From: Novosphingobium resinovorum | Lineage (GTDB): Bacteria > Pseudomonadota > Alphaproteobacteria > Sphingomonadales > Sphingomonadaceae | Direction of reading: 5' to 3' | Assembly (NCBI RefSeq): GCF_027922145.1 | Contig: NZ_BSFC01000011.1 | Coordinates: 620,001-684,000 of the forward strand | DNA length: 64,000 nt | Shown: in pieces, positions 63,981 to 64,000 of the stretch | How positions within the stretch are numbered: position 1 is the stretch's first letter | Layout of the letters: each line of letters starts with the position of its first letter | Translations under genes and position numbers: made by a program | Notes under the pieces: generated by a model | What the model saw: the letters and a program-made list of their open reading frames with translations, nothing else | What the model was told of the DNA's origin: nothing | Database searches by the model: none

Positions 63981-64000
63981 GTTCAGCTTTCCTGCGGTGC

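Overview
This 64 kb window is GC-rich chromosomal DNA whose gene families (large TonB-dependent receptors, DUF1465/RcdA, several DUF465/YdcH proteins, cpoB-tilS overlap, GAF-type ptsP, dense intergenic hairpin repeats) point to an alphaproteobacterium of the Sphingomonadales, probably Novosphingobium-like; that placement is inference. I see no rRNA, CRISPR array, insertion sequence, prophage or plasmid function. There is one tRNA (Thr, anticodon TGT).

Layout. 1-20 kb: the 3' part of rarA, a DUF429-like protein, a DUF885 lipoprotein, tRNA-Thr, a spinster-type MFS pump, an alpha/beta hydrolase, a TonB receptor divergent from a TetR regulator with a perfect palindrome between them, then cell-envelope and housekeeping genes (L,D-transpeptidase, tilS, cpoB, a RodZ-like protein, ptsP), two DUF465 genes, DUF1465, an MBL-fold hydrolase and nadA. 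20-33 kb: a YbaL-type antiporter, a BrnT toxin with an XRE-type antitoxin, trxC, a pseudouridine synthase, a DMT transporter, a TerC protein, an SPFH/Arc/membrane operon, a dienelactone hydrolase, a VOC protein, purU and a nitronate monooxygenase. 33-46 kb: katA, a periplasmic GH3 beta-glucosidase, lysC, ubiG, a PnuC/NadR-kinase pair, aroC, a YaiI protein, ahpC and ahpF.

46-60 kb is the most interesting part. It reads as a complete-looking locus for sulfoquinovosyl glycerol, the head group of plant and cyanobacterial sulfolipid. A TonB receptor and an MFS carrier would bring the substrate in. A GH31 enzyme carrying the K-E-R-W-Y sulfonate-binding fingerprint of sulfoquinovosidases would split it into sulfoquinovose and glycerol. 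An SsuD-like flavin monooxygenase (SmoC-like) would release sulfite and give 6-oxo-glucose, which an aldo/keto reductase (SmoB-like) would reduce to glucose. A YeiH-type putative sulfate/sulfite exporter could remove the sulfite, and glpD/glpK, directly downstream of yeiH, could burn the glycerol. A LacI regulator is encoded inside the locus, and the two divergent promoter regions share a near-identical 19-bp site (TGTC-N3-CGTTGTCATATC), which ties the two halves together. The partner flavin reductase (SmoA) is not in the window.

The other striking property is about 25 copies of seven or eight families of imperfect palindromes, nearly all in intergenic gaps. Some have become gene parts: the yaiI-like gene takes its Shine-Dalgarno sequence from one family and its stop codon from another. 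60-64 kb holds a MaeB-type malic enzyme and the outer-membrane component of an RND efflux pump.
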